From: Candidatus Gastranaerophilales bacterium
Lineage (GTDB): Bacteria > Cyanobacteriota > Vampirovibrionia > Gastranaerophilales > Gastranaerophilaceae
DNA: 64,000 nucleotides
Assembly (NCBI GenBank): GCA_944322935.1
Contig: CALUQO010000002.1
Location: forward strand, 1 to 64,000
Direction: 5' to 3'
How positions within the stretch are numbered: position 1 is the first letter of the stretch; every line of letters starts with the position of its first letter. The position numbers were made by a program, and so were the translations under genes. The notes beneath the pieces were generated by a model. It was not told the DNA's origin. It was given only the letters and a program-made list of their open reading frames with translations, and made no database searches. Shown here piece by piece: positions 42,990 to 51,435 of this stretch.

Positions 42990-44105
42990 ATGGACGAAAA
43001 CAATAACACGGAAGAAGTAATGGCTTCTAATGCCGAAACAACCGACAAACCGAAACGTAAAAAGAAAACAAAAAAAGTTGTTAAAAAAAGATTTTTAGTG
43101 CCAACAATAATAATTCTTGTGCTTTGTGTTCTCGGTTGGATGTATTTTTCAACATTCGAAACAACAGACGATGCTTTTGTTGAAGGTCACATTGTAAGAA
43201 TCAGCCCGAAAGTAACCGGTATTATTGAAAAGCTTTACATCGACGATAACCAGCACGTTAAAAAAGGCGACTTGCTTCTCGTCATCGACGACAGAGATTA
43301 TAAAGTCAAATACGAACAGGCTAAGGCAGCTTACGAAATGGCACTGTACAGGCAAAAATCTGCTGTTGTGGACAAAGTATCAGCAGAAACTGACTTGAAA
43401 GTTGCAAAACAGGATTTTGACAGATACAAAAACCTATACGAAAAGGGTGCCGTTTCACAGCAGGAATTTGATCAGGCAAAATCAAAATATGATGTTGCAA
43501 AAGCTAACTATGCAACCGCACAGCAGGCTGTTTTTTCTAAAGAGAAAAACAAAGTTGCCGATGCTGAATTAAAAAGACTCGAAGCAGCAATGAAACAGGC
43601 CGAACTTGAATTGTCTTACACAAAAATTTATGCAACGGATGACGGAAAAATCACAAACCGTTCGGCAGAAGAAGGTGCATACATTAACGCAGGCGCTCCG
43701 CTGTTTTCAATTGTTCCGGACAAAAGATGGGTTGTTGCAAACTTTAAGGAAACTCAGCTTGACGGCATGAGAGTCGGTCAGCCGGTAAGAATTAAAGTAG
43801 ATGCTTATCCTCACTTAAAACTTATGGGCAAGGTTGATTCAATTCAATCCAGCACGGGTGCCAAAACAAGTATGTTTCCGCCTGAAAACGCAGTGGGCAG
43901 TTATGTAAAAGTTGTGCAAAGGGTTCCGGTTAAAATTATTTTTACGGATAAAATAGACCCTCAATACAACATCGAACCCGGCATGAGCGTTGTTCCCAAA
44001 GTTTATATTAAGGCTAAACCCGACCCGACTGATACAGTCGGACATCAGCCGGATACAGAGGATGACACGGAAGAACAGCAGGAAACACAGCAAACTGCAG
44101 AGTAA
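42990..44105 (+). CDS. EmrA/HlyD-type membrane fusion protein
   Basis: A 371-aa periplasmic adaptor of a tripartite drug or lipid pump. A Lys-rich cytosolic tail (about 1-33) precedes one TM helix (about 35-52), then the lipoyl/barrel-hybrid segment T-T-D-D-A-F-V-E-G-H-I-V-R-I-S-P-K-V-T-G, a coiled coil (about 105-200) and the second half-lipoyl region. The C-terminus is Asp/Glu/Gln-rich. An AAGGCGGGG site precedes ATG 42990. It links the EmrB-type transporter to TolC. Confidence 0.93.
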   Translation: MDENNNTEEVMASNAETTDKPKRKKKTKKVVKKRFLVPTIIILVLCVLGWMYFSTFETTDDAFVEGHIVRISPKVTGIIEKLYIDDNQHVKKGDLLLVIDDRDYKVKYEQAKAAYEMALYRQKSAVVDKVSAETDLKVAKQDFDRYKNLYEKGAVSQQEFDQAKSKYDVAKANYATAQQAVFSKEKNKVADAELKRLEAAMKQAELELSYTKIYATDDGKITNRSAEEGAYINAGAPLFSIVPDKRWVVANFKETQLDGMRVGQPVRIKVDAYPHLKLMGKVDSIQSSTGAKTSMFPPENAVGSYVKVVQRVPVKIIFTDKIDPQYNIEPGMSVVPKVYIKAKPDPTDTVGHQPDTEDDTEEQQETQQTAE

Positions 44106-44113
44106 TAAAATAA

Positions 44114-45730
44114 ATGAGCGACGAAGCAGCAATAACTGATATCGAAAACGCCACCTCGGGTAAAAACCCGTGGTTGAGCGCCGGAGCGGTAATGCTCACC
44201 ATTTTTATGGTTGTACTGGATTCTTCCATTGCAAACGTAGCACTGCCGCATATTGCCGGATCATTCTCCGCAACAAGAGATGAATCCACCTGGGTTTTGA
44301 CAAGCTACCTTGTTGCTAACGGCGTAATTATTCCATCTACGGCGTGGTTTTCTACACTTATGGGCAGAAAGAATTTTCTGCTCTTATCAACCTTTATGTT
44401 TACAATTGCCTCTGCATTGTGCGGAATGGCAACAAGTATGACAATGCTTATCATAGCGCGTGTAATACAGGGTATAGGCGGAGGCGCTGTTATGCCTATT
44501 GCACAGGCTGTTATGATGGAAGAATTTAAACCAGAGGACAGAGGGGTTGCCATGTCCGTATTCGGTTTCGGGGTAATTTTTGCTCCGATTATCGGGCCTA
44601 CATTGGGCGGTTGGATTACGGATACATACTCTTGGCACTGGATTTTCTTAATAAACGTTCCTATCGGTTTTATTTCTTTATGGCTTATCAAAATGTTTAT
44701 CGAAGACCCGCCGTACGCAAGAAAAGGCAAAGTAAACAAAGTCGATTACTGGGGGTTTATCTTCCTTATCATATGGTTATTTGTGCTGCAGGTAATTCTT
44801 GATAACGGACAAAAATGCGACTGGTTTGGTGCACGCTGGGTAAGATGGTCGGCGGCTGTTGTGGGCGTAACTTTTATTGCCTTCATCGTAAGGGAACTTA
44901 TGGCAAAAGAGCCTATAGTTAACCTTAAAGTATTTAAGGACAAAAACTTCGCAATAGGTACTTTTTTGCACTTTGTAATCGGTGCTGTGCTGTATTCAAC
45001 ACTGGCAATTTTGCCGCTGTTTTTGCAGCAGCTGATGGGATATACAGCAACACTGAGCGGGCTTGCAATAAGCCCGAGAGGGTTTGGCTCTTTTGCAGGG
45101 CTTGTTACCTGCGCCGTCCTTGCCAATCGCGTTGACCAGAGGTGGGTGATGGCAGCGGGGCTGATTATTCTTGCGGTATCGAACATTATGTTCGGAACGT
45201 TGAATTTGCAGATTTCCATGTCTAATATTATAATTCCGAACATCATCTGCGGGTTTGCTTTTTCCGTGTTGATGATTCCGCTTATGACGGTTGCTTTTGT
45301 AACCTTAAAAAATAATCAGATGACTAACGCAACCGGCGTGTTTAACCTGGCAAAAAGCGTAGGCGGGGCAATAGGTACCTCTGCGGTTAACACAATGGTT
45401 TCACGTATGAGTCAGGTGCACCAGACACATTTGATAAGAAATCTGACATACTCTCATACAGGTTTTACAGAAAAAGTTAATGCAATGCAAAGCGCAATTG
45501 CAATGCTCTCCGGAAACGCTTTGTCCGAAATAAAGGCAAATACTATGGCGTATAAACAGCTTGTTCAGCAGTCAACTTTGATGGCGTATATGGATTGTTT
45601 TAAAATATTTGCGCTGCTGCTTATATTCCTTGTTCCTTTAATCTTCCTTTTCCAGAAGGTTAAATATAAAAAACAAAAGCAAAAACAGCCTCAAACTCAG
45701 GCTCCGATGCCTGCCAAGAAAAAATTATAA
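44114..45730 (+). CDS. EmrB-type drug/H+ antiporter, DHA2 family MFS
   Basis: A 538-aa inner-membrane transporter of the 14-TM DHA2 family. M-V-V-L-D-S-S-I-A-N-V-A-L-P-H-I is the D1 motif at the first TM; the W-V-L-T-S-Y-L-V-A-N segment and the antiporter motif region G-G-G-A-V-M-P-I-A-Q-A are also clear. The C-terminal tail is basic and Gln-rich. It pairs with EmrA (8-base gap) and the divergent TolC. The next gene, an acyl-ACP thioesterase, starts 9 bases after the stop. Confidence 0.94.
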   Translation: MSDEAAITDIENATSGKNPWLSAGAVMLTIFMVVLDSSIANVALPHIAGSFSATRDESTWVLTSYLVANGVIIPSTAWFSTLMGRKNFLLLSTFMFTIASALCGMATSMTMLIIARVIQGIGGGAVMPIAQAVMMEEFKPEDRGVAMSVFGFGVIFAPIIGPTLGGWITDTYSWHWIFLINVPIGFISLWLIKMFIEDPPYARKGKVNKVDYWGFIFLIIWLFVLQVILDNGQKCDWFGARWVRWSAAVVGVTFIAFIVRELMAKEPIVNLKVFKDKNFAIGTFLHFVIGAVLYSTLAILPLFLQQLMGYTATLSGLAISPRGFGSFAGLVTCAVLANRVDQRWVMAAGLIILAVSNIMFGTLNLQISMSNIIIPNIICGFAFSVLMIPLMTVAFVTLKNNQMTNATGVFNLAKSVGGAIGTSAVNTMVSRMSQVHQTHLIRNLTYSHTGFTEKVNAMQSAIAMLSGNALSEIKANTMAYKQLVQQSTLMAYMDCFKIFALLLIFLVPLIFLFQKVKYKKQKQKQPQTQAPMPAKKKL

Positions 45731-45739
45731 GGGCAAAAT

Positions 45740-46525
45740 ATGGATTACACTCTTGAAAAAGAATATGAAGTGACATACTATGAGCAAAATGTAAACGGGA
45801 ATTTAAAAGAATCCGGTCTGCTCAATTTTTTGCAGGACATTGCTACAATCAGCGCGGAGAAACTGGGTTTTGGGCCGACTTACGTTTTTTCTCACAACTT
45901 TGCGTGGGTGGTTTTAAAGTATCGTATTGAGCTTTATAAAGAGTTAAAAAATCTCGAAAAACTTGTTATAAAAACAGAATCGCGCGGAACAACAAAACTT
46001 TACGCATTCAGAGATTTTGAGCTTTATTCTCAGGACAAAACATTGCTTGGCAGAGTAGCTTCGGCCTGGGCGCTTATAGATATGGAATCAAGAAAAATTC
46101 TGCCAATGCAGTCTGCACTCAACTTTGTTAAGCCCTTTGAAAAAAGAGAAAACGATCTTGAATACGGAAAAATTGAACCGTTAACCCGTACGGATTTTCA
46201 AAAGGAATTTGAGGTGCGCTTTGATGATATTGACGTAAACAAACACGCAAACAACTGCAACTATATTATCTGGGCGCTCGAAACCCTGGACAGCAGCTTC
46301 AGGTTAAAATATTTGCCGCATGTGATTGATATCAAATACAAAAAAGAACTGCGGCTGGGGGATATAGTTGTTTCCGAATCACAACTGATTGCGGATAATG
46401 ATATAGTTACATTGCATTTAATAAAATCAAAACAAACAGAAGATGTTATTGCGGAACTAAAAATTGTATGGAAAACATTGAGAAACCAAGACGACGAAAC
46501 TCATTGTTGTAACAATTTTTGTTAA
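45740..46525 (+). CDS. Acyl-ACP thioesterase
   Basis: A 261-aa double hot-dog-fold protein of the plant FatA/FatB and bacterial acyl-ACP thioesterase family, which releases free fatty acids from acyl carrier protein. The N-terminal E-Y-E-V-T-Y-Y-E-Q-N and L-L-N-F-L-Q-D-I-A segments, the W-V-V-L-K-Y-R-I-E strand, and D-D-I-D-V-N-K-H-A-N-N-C-N-Y-I-I-W-A-L-E (N and H catalytic residues) are characteristic. Its position in the marR-emrAB transcript suggests its product is a pump substrate. Confidence 0.9.
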   Translation: MDYTLEKEYEVTYYEQNVNGNLKESGLLNFLQDIATISAEKLGFGPTYVFSHNFAWVVLKYRIELYKELKNLEKLVIKTESRGTTKLYAFRDFELYSQDKTLLGRVASAWALIDMESRKILPMQSALNFVKPFEKRENDLEYGKIEPLTRTDFQKEFEVRFDDIDVNKHANNCNYIIWALETLDSSFRLKYLPHVIDIKYKKELRLGDIVVSESQLIADNDIVTLHLIKSKQTEDVIAELKIVWKTLRNQDDETHCCNNFC

Positions 46526-46590
46526 ATATTTTTAAAAATTGATTATTTTTTTGTAAAATAGTAGTAGAAATATTAGAATGGGGAAGTTTT

Positions 46591-47556
46591 TTGAAAATTA
46601 TCACGCAGCCAAAACCGGAGATTGAATTTGTTTTAATCAGTTGTTGTACCTGCAAACGCCCGCATATGCTGGAGGATGCACTGCAGTCTGTTGATAATTT
46701 GAATATTTGTCGTGATATTAAAATTGCTTTGCTTGTGGTTGATAATGATAAGGAAGAAACGGCAAGAGAAGTTGTTGAAAAATTTAAACAAACAAGCAGA
46801 ATACCCATTTTTTATGCAGTTGAAGAACAAAGAGGTATTGCATATGCCCGCAACAGAGTTTTAAAAGAAGCAATTGATATGAATGCATCACATATTGCTT
46901 TTTTTGATGATGACGAAATTCTTGAAAAAAACTGGTTGTGCAATCATATAAATTTTTACCGTAACAACTCCAACGTTATAATAAGTTCCGGCCCAACATA
47001 TACGAAATTTAACGAGGACTACCCTTCTTATATAAGAAATAATAAAATTTTTAAAACATCTACCACAAAAAAGACTGGTGCAATACGCAATATTTGCGCA
47101 AGCGGAAATGTATTTTTCCCGGTTGCGGTGACAAAGAATTCCGATTTGTGGTTTGATAACAGATTTGTTTTCATGGGCGGAGAAGACGGAGATTTCTTTT
47201 CAAGAGCAGCGCGCGCAGGATATACAATTGTCTGGAACAACGATGCCGTTAATTATGAACTGGCAGGGCCGCAAAGAGCTAATCTCCGCTGGATTTTAAA
47301 CAGATATTATTACAATGGATATTCCGGCGCTATGTTGAAATTTCTTGAAAATAAAAATATGTTTTCAAAATTTTTCTATTTAATTAAAAGTTCTGTATCG
47401 CTTATATTTTGTGCGCTTTTGCTGATTCCGTCACTGCTTTGCGGTTTAACTGTGTTTTTTAATGTGCTCGGACTTGTTTTAAAAAACAAAGGAAAAATTG
47501 ATTTGATTTTAATAAACAAACCGCTTGACTATTATAAAAATGTTAACGGGAATTAA
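46591..47556 (+). CDS. Family 2 glycosyltransferase
   Basis: A 321-aa protein starting at TTG 46591 after GGGGAAG; the nearby ATG at 46578 is out of frame. The GT-A fold is seen in V-L-I-S-C-C-T-C-K-R-P-H-M-L, the nucleotide-sugar motif A-F-F-D-D-D-E-I-L (metal-binding DxD) and M-G-G-E-D-G-D-F-F-S-R (acceptor/ED motif). One or two hydrophobic C-terminal segments (about 255-300) anchor it in the membrane. Donor and acceptor sugars are unknown; its neighbours are unrelated. Confidence 0.87.
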   Translation: MKIITQPKPEIEFVLISCCTCKRPHMLEDALQSVDNLNICRDIKIALLVVDNDKEETAREVVEKFKQTSRIPIFYAVEEQRGIAYARNRVLKEAIDMNASHIAFFDDDEILEKNWLCNHINFYRNNSNVIISSGPTYTKFNEDYPSYIRNNKIFKTSTTKKTGAIRNICASGNVFFPVAVTKNSDLWFDNRFVFMGGEDGDFFSRAARAGYTIVWNNDAVNYELAGPQRANLRWILNRYYYNGYSGAMLKFLENKNMFSKFFYLIKSSVSLIFCALLLIPSLLCGLTVFFNVLGLVLKNKGKIDLILINKPLDYYKNVNGN

Positions 47557-47563
47557 TAAAAAA

Positions 47564-47632
47564 ACACGTCATCCTGAAGGTAAAGCCGCAGCATGCCTGT
47601 ATATGGTACGACTTATGCTTGAAATGACGTGT
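47564..47632. terminator. Hairpin-forming element after the glycosyltransferase gene
   Basis: ACACGTCAT (47564-47572) pairs with ATGACGTGT (47624-47632), a 9-bp stem with a 51-base loop, preceded by A and followed by T-rich sequence. It may be a bidirectional terminator or a short palindromic repeat lying between convergent genes. Confidence 0.45.
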
Positions 47633-47663
47633 CTTTGTTTATAAAAGTTTTTATTGATGTTTA

Positions 47664-48032
47664 TTAAGCCATTAAACTGCCAAACTGTTTTGGTTTAACT
47701 TTGTTTTTATCATCTTCATTTGCAGAAGAGTTGTCAGGTTTCTTTTCTGTTTCCTGAGTAAGCGCCTGCATAAGTCTTTCAAGTTTTTCTTGTTCTGTAT
47801 TCATTTTGTTTTCAAGTTCTTCTACACTCATTGAAGTTTGGGCAAATGCGCCGGTTGTTGCCTGAGAACCTTCGTCTCCGTTTTGGGCAACTTTTTCATA
47901 GGATTCTTTTGCTTCAGTAAAAATATCAGACTGTGTTTTTAATTCTTGTTGAATACTTTTTGCTTGCGGATTGTTTTGAAAATCCATTGTTTTTAATTTT
48001 TGTAACATACCAAATTGAACGCTGGGTGCCAT
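47664..48032 (-). CDS. Hypothetical helical protein, 122 aa
   Basis: The protein begins MAPSVQFGMLQKLKTMDF and continues with Gln/Glu/Lys-rich helices of coiled-coil type (about 65-98) and a low-complexity tail (K-P-D-N-S-S-A-N-E-D-D-K-N-K-V). There is no signal peptide. The short N-terminal V-Q-F-G pattern resembles the S-F-K/G motif at the N-termini of the ADP-ribosyltransferase-like proteins in this window. It starts after GAAAGAGAG. Function unknown. Confidence 0.7.
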   Translation of the reverse strand: MAPSVQFGMLQKLKTMDFQNNPQAKSIQQELKTQSDIFTEAKESYEKVAQNGDEGSQATTGAFAQTSMSVEELENKMNTEQEKLERLMQALTQETEKKPDNSSANEDDKNKVKPKQFGSLMA

Positions 48033-48262
48033 AATTTACTCTCTTTCTTCTTAATAAAAATTATTTAATTAAATCTCTCTGTATATATAAAGTATATACC
48101 TTTTGAAAAATTGCCAAATTTTGATTAAAAGATTAAGAAATGTTACATTTTTTTTAAAAAGTGATATATGCACTATATAAAAAACGTTTATTATTATATA
48201 GACTCTAGAATTGAACAGGGTTTATAAGGCAATTCGGTTTAACGTAATAAGGTTGTGAGCTA

Positions 48263-49192
48263 ATGATAAGACTGGATATTGATTTAAGCTATTTAACCAA
48301 AAACTTTGAGATAGGGACTCAACGTTTAAATCAATACGGCTCAAAAAGCATCGACGAAATTATGGAAGCCGAAGCCGAACAGGGCAACCCCAGAGCGGAG
48401 AAATTCGAACAAGAAGTATTAAACGACCCCAAACAGCTCTTAAAACTTTTTAAGTTGTCCAATGCAAGAAACAGATATGCAATACTTTCAAATATGAATT
48501 CTGCAGACTTGGAATATATTATGCAGTTTTTAGAGCCCAATGATTTGCTTATGGGGTTAATGTTTTTTACAAAAGAAAAACTTATGGATCTTATTTATAA
48601 ATTGCCGAAAGATAAAATTTGTTCAATTGTTTTTCAAGCTTTTTCCATGGAACAGTTTTTGAAACTTATTCCTGAAAAAGAAATAGACAAGTTTTTTGAT
48701 TCAGACAAACTTGACAAGGATAAAGTGCTGGAAATTGTAAAAAGTCTTCCGGAAGAAAAACTAAACCAGATGGTTGAAAAATATATGTTCCAGGAAGAAG
48801 GCAAAATCCAGGAAGACAACAACTGGAGCGCAGAACATGTTGTAAACTGGATGAACCAGCTGGATCCCGACAAGTTCAAAAAAGCGTTAAAATGCTTTGA
48901 AAGAGAAGAAAAATCAGAACTTATAACCGAATTAACAAAACAAGATCAAAATTTACGCACAGAATTTTCCAAAAATGCGCTCACATTCCCGCTGCGTCAA
49001 CTCGACAAGCAGGACATCGTAAAGAATATGAACAAGCTTGAACCGGCTGATCTTGTAAAAATGATTAATGAATTACCTGACGAATTGTTGTCAGTTGTTG
49101 CAACACAAATTGACCCCGAGGTATTCGCGGAAATTTTATCCAAAAACTTCAAAGATATTTTGAGCGAAATCGGTATAGGCAACGTTGCTTAG
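48263..49192 (+). CDS. Hypothetical protein with MgtE-N/FliG-like helical repeats
   Basis: A 309-aa soluble helical protein with repeated L-x-P-x-x-L/F-x-x-x-I/L units such as M-Q-F-L-E-P-N-D-L-L-M, M-N-Q-L-D-P-D-K-F-K-K-A-L and M-N-K-L-E-P-A-D-L-V-K-M-I. These resemble the superhelical repeats of the MgtE N domain and FliG middle domain. No membrane segment, so it is not a magnesium transporter; no flagellar gene is nearby. It could be a scaffold. An ATG follows the GGTTGTGAG site. Divergent from the 122-aa gene. Confidence 0.72.
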   Translation: MIRLDIDLSYLTKNFEIGTQRLNQYGSKSIDEIMEAEAEQGNPRAEKFEQEVLNDPKQLLKLFKLSNARNRYAILSNMNSADLEYIMQFLEPNDLLMGLMFFTKEKLMDLIYKLPKDKICSIVFQAFSMEQFLKLIPEKEIDKFFDSDKLDKDKVLEIVKSLPEEKLNQMVEKYMFQEEGKIQEDNNWSAEHVVNWMNQLDPDKFKKALKCFEREEKSELITELTKQDQNLRTEFSKNALTFPLRQLDKQDIVKNMNKLEPADLVKMINELPDELLSVVATQIDPEVFAEILSKNFKDILSEIGIGNVA

Positions 49193-49640
49193 GCTTTTAA
49201 ACAAAGTTGCTTTTTAATGCAAGGTATTATTGTCACAATGATTAAAGCTATAAATCACTGATTTAGCGCAATATACAAAACCGTATCAAGTGTTATAAAT
49301 TAAACACAAAATCATCTATCTGTATTTGTCATAAAAAGCAGCTTCGGGGCGAGCCGAATTTGAAAGCACAATTTCTCGGTACTCGTTTTTGTCTATATCA
49401 ACACCCATGTTTTTTATTTTTATTTCGGGGCATTTTTTCTTTTTTGTGAAATTATTTTTGTTTTCCATAGACTTATTTTATTACAAAAATAAAATGTTCG
49501 AGAAAATTTCGTGATAAGAAGCTTGCTGTATATGTTACGTAATTCGGCGTTAATAAAAATTTTCGAGCACATCTATAAAAGGTGAGTACTTGAACGGCGT
49601 CGAGAATTCGGCGGAAGTAAATTACGATACCGGATTAAAA
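49193..49640. other. Intergenic stretch after 49192 with a short repeat
   Basis: TGTTCGAGAAAATTTCGTGATAAG at 49495-49518 recurs, with one or two changes, at 31137-31160 immediately after trkH. AAAAGGTGAG (about 49577) is also in both. The rest is AT-rich apart from the possible 50-codon frame at 49316-49468. Confidence 0.5.
49316..49468 (-). CDS. Possible small protein, 50 aa
   Basis: The frame reads MENKNNFTKKKKCPEIKIKN, then a segment M-G-V-D-I-D-K-N-E-Y-R-E-I-V-L-S-N-S-A-R-P-E-A-A-F-Y and ends D-K-Y-R. The amino-acid composition is protein-like. No ribosome site is visible, which lowers confidence. It is on the same strand as glnA, downstream of it beyond the terminator. Confidence 0.4.
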   Translation of the reverse strand: MENKNNFTKKKKCPEIKIKNMGVDIDKNEYREIVLSNSARPEAAFYDKYR

Positions 49641-49675
49641 AAACAGCCTCCGCATATAAAGCGCGGAGGCTGACA
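49641..49675 (-). terminator. Rho-independent terminator of glnA
   Basis: CAGCCTCCGC (49644-49653) and GCGGAGGCTG (49663-49672) form a perfect 10-bp stem; read on the minus strand it is followed by a run of T. Confidence 0.9.
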
Positions 49676-49689
49676 AAATAACAATGCTA

Positions 49690-51057
49690 TTAGTATTTTT
49701 CAAGGTATTCTTTTGTTTCCCAGGGCGAAACATCTGTTCTGTATCTGTCCCATTCAATTTCTTTCGCCATAACGAATTCGTTAAATATATGTTCGCCCAG
49801 AGCCTGTCTTACAATCTTGCTCTTTTTCATCAAAGCCAGAGCCTCGTTCAAACTTCCCGGCAAAGAATCGATATGACTGCGTTTTCTTTCTCTTGCGCTC
49901 ATTTCATAAATGTTTTCTTCTGTTTGAAGCGGCGGTTTAACCTGATTTTTAACGCCTTCCATAGCTACAGTCAATAGAACGGCCATAACGAGATATGGGT
50001 TGCAAGAACCGTCCGGAGAGCGCAGCTCAATTCTTGTTGCGTTGCCTCTTTTGGCCGGAACTCTTATAAGAGCACTCCTGTTAGATAAAGACCAGGCTAT
50101 GTAAACAGGTGCTTCATATCCGGGGACGAGCCTTTTGTAGCTGTTTACGGTCGGGTTTGTTACTGCCGTAAAATCTTTTACATTTTCAAGTATTGCGCCT
50201 ATTGTGTAAAGTGCTTCTTTTGAAAGTTGGTAGGCTGAGTCTTCGCTGTAAAAAGCATTTTTGCCTTCTTTTATGTTGTAAAGCGAAATATTGCAGTGCA
50301 TGCCGGAACCGTTTATACCGTAGATAGGTTTGGGCATAAATGTTGCATGCAGCCCGTTTTTGTCAGCACAGGCTTTAACAGCATATTTGAAGGTAACAAT
50401 GTTGTCTGCAGCAGTGAGTGCATCAGCGTATTTAAAGTCGATTTCGTGCTGGCCGCGTGCTACCTCGTGGTGGCTGGCTTCAATTTCAAAGCCAAGGCGC
50501 TCAAGATTGTCAACGATTTCGGCTCTGATGTCTTCGCCTTTGTCGTCAGGGCCTACGTCATAATAACCTGCCGCGTCGTGTGTTGATGTTGTAGGTGTGC
50601 CGTCATTATCTTTTTTGAATAAAAAGAACTCGGCTTCCGGCCCGACATTCATAATAAATCCCATTTCTTCGGCTTCTTTAATTACACGCTTAAGATTGCA
50701 TCTGGGGCAGCCTTCAAACGGAGTGCCGTCGGAATTGTATATATCACAGATGATTCTTGCGACATTCCACTCGCCTTCTTTGCATCTCCACGGGAGAATT
50801 GCAAATGTCGAACGGTCAGGATGAAAACACATATCAGAAGTTTCTATGCTTCTGAACCCCTTAATAGAGGAACCGTCAAGCATTAGCTCGTTATTCAACA
50901 CTTTGTCAATCTGTCCTGCCGGCACTGCCATATTTTTGACCATACCGTTAATGTCGACAAATTGAAGTCTTATAAATTTTACTTTATGAATTTGGATAAG
51001 TTTTTTTATTTCTTCTTTTGACAACTCAACTCCCGGCTGGGGAACATAGGTACTCAT
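49690..51057 (-). CDS. glnA: Glutamine synthetase, type I alpha-like
   Basis: Forms glutamine from glutamate, ammonia and ATP; dodecameric cytosolic enzyme, 455 aa. F-V-D-I-N-G-M-V-K, L-D-G-S-S-I-K-G-F (60-68), G-P-E-A-E-F-F-L-F and the ATP/ammonia segment H-H-E-V-A-R-G-Q-H-E-I-D-F-K are present, and the glutamate flap N-P-T-V-N-S-Y-K-R-L is near residue 300. The C-terminal N-I-Y-E-M-S-A-R-E-R-K-R replaces the tyrosine motif adenylylated in the beta type, so control is probably not by adenylylation. A strong AAGGAG precedes ATG 51057. No PII gene is adjacent. Confidence 0.97.
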   Translation of the reverse strand: MSTYVPQPGVELSKEEIKKLIQIHKVKFIRLQFVDINGMVKNMAVPAGQIDKVLNNELMLDGSSIKGFRSIETSDMCFHPDRSTFAILPWRCKEGEWNVARIICDIYNSDGTPFEGCPRCNLKRVIKEAEEMGFIMNVGPEAEFFLFKKDNDGTPTTSTHDAAGYYDVGPDDKGEDIRAEIVDNLERLGFEIEASHHEVARGQHEIDFKYADALTAADNIVTFKYAVKACADKNGLHATFMPKPIYGINGSGMHCNISLYNIKEGKNAFYSEDSAYQLSKEALYTIGAILENVKDFTAVTNPTVNSYKRLVPGYEAPVYIAWSLSNRSALIRVPAKRGNATRIELRSPDGSCNPYLVMAVLLTVAMEGVKNQVKPPLQTEENIYEMSARERKRSHIDSLPGSLNEALALMKKSKIVRQALGEHIFNEFVMAKEIEWDRYRTDVSPWETKEYLEKY

Positions 51058-51435
51058 AGCATACTCCTTCGTTTCGTAGTGTATATTTACCTTTTAATTA
51101 TGATGAATTTAGTTATTTTATGCAATAAAATCTTTTAATATTTGCATATTAAGTTTTTTTAAGACTGTACACTACAGCGCTTATTAATCAATAGTATTTT
51201 ATTGAGTTTTGATTTCTTTACAAAAAAAATTAAAAACTACCCAAAACAGCCGATTATTTTTATAAATATAGAACTTTTTTGCGAACAATATTTCTTTTTA
51301 TATAATGTAACAATTAATTAATATACGTTATATAAACTAACAAAAATAATTTTTACGCAGTTGTACTACACAAGTAATATTTATAGAATGTATATCGTAA
51401 AAGCATTAAACAAAAACGCGGGTATTTGTTTTTTT
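51058..51435. other. 378-base gene-free region upstream of glnA
   Basis: Very AT-rich; contains several TATAAT-like hexamers on both strands and the glnA Shine-Dalgarno at its left edge. I looked for a GTA-N8-TAC (NtcA-type) site and found only a GTA-N9-TAC near miss at about 51076. No RNA or gene recognised. Confidence 0.4.

Noticed and set aside
44746-45246. Minus-strand frame of 166 codons inside emrB
   Set aside because: Antisense shadow of a typical membrane protein gene; no independent signals.
51058-51435. NtcA-type site upstream of glnA
   Set aside because: Only a GTA-N9-TAC near match near 51076 was found, one base longer than the consensus and close to the start codon.
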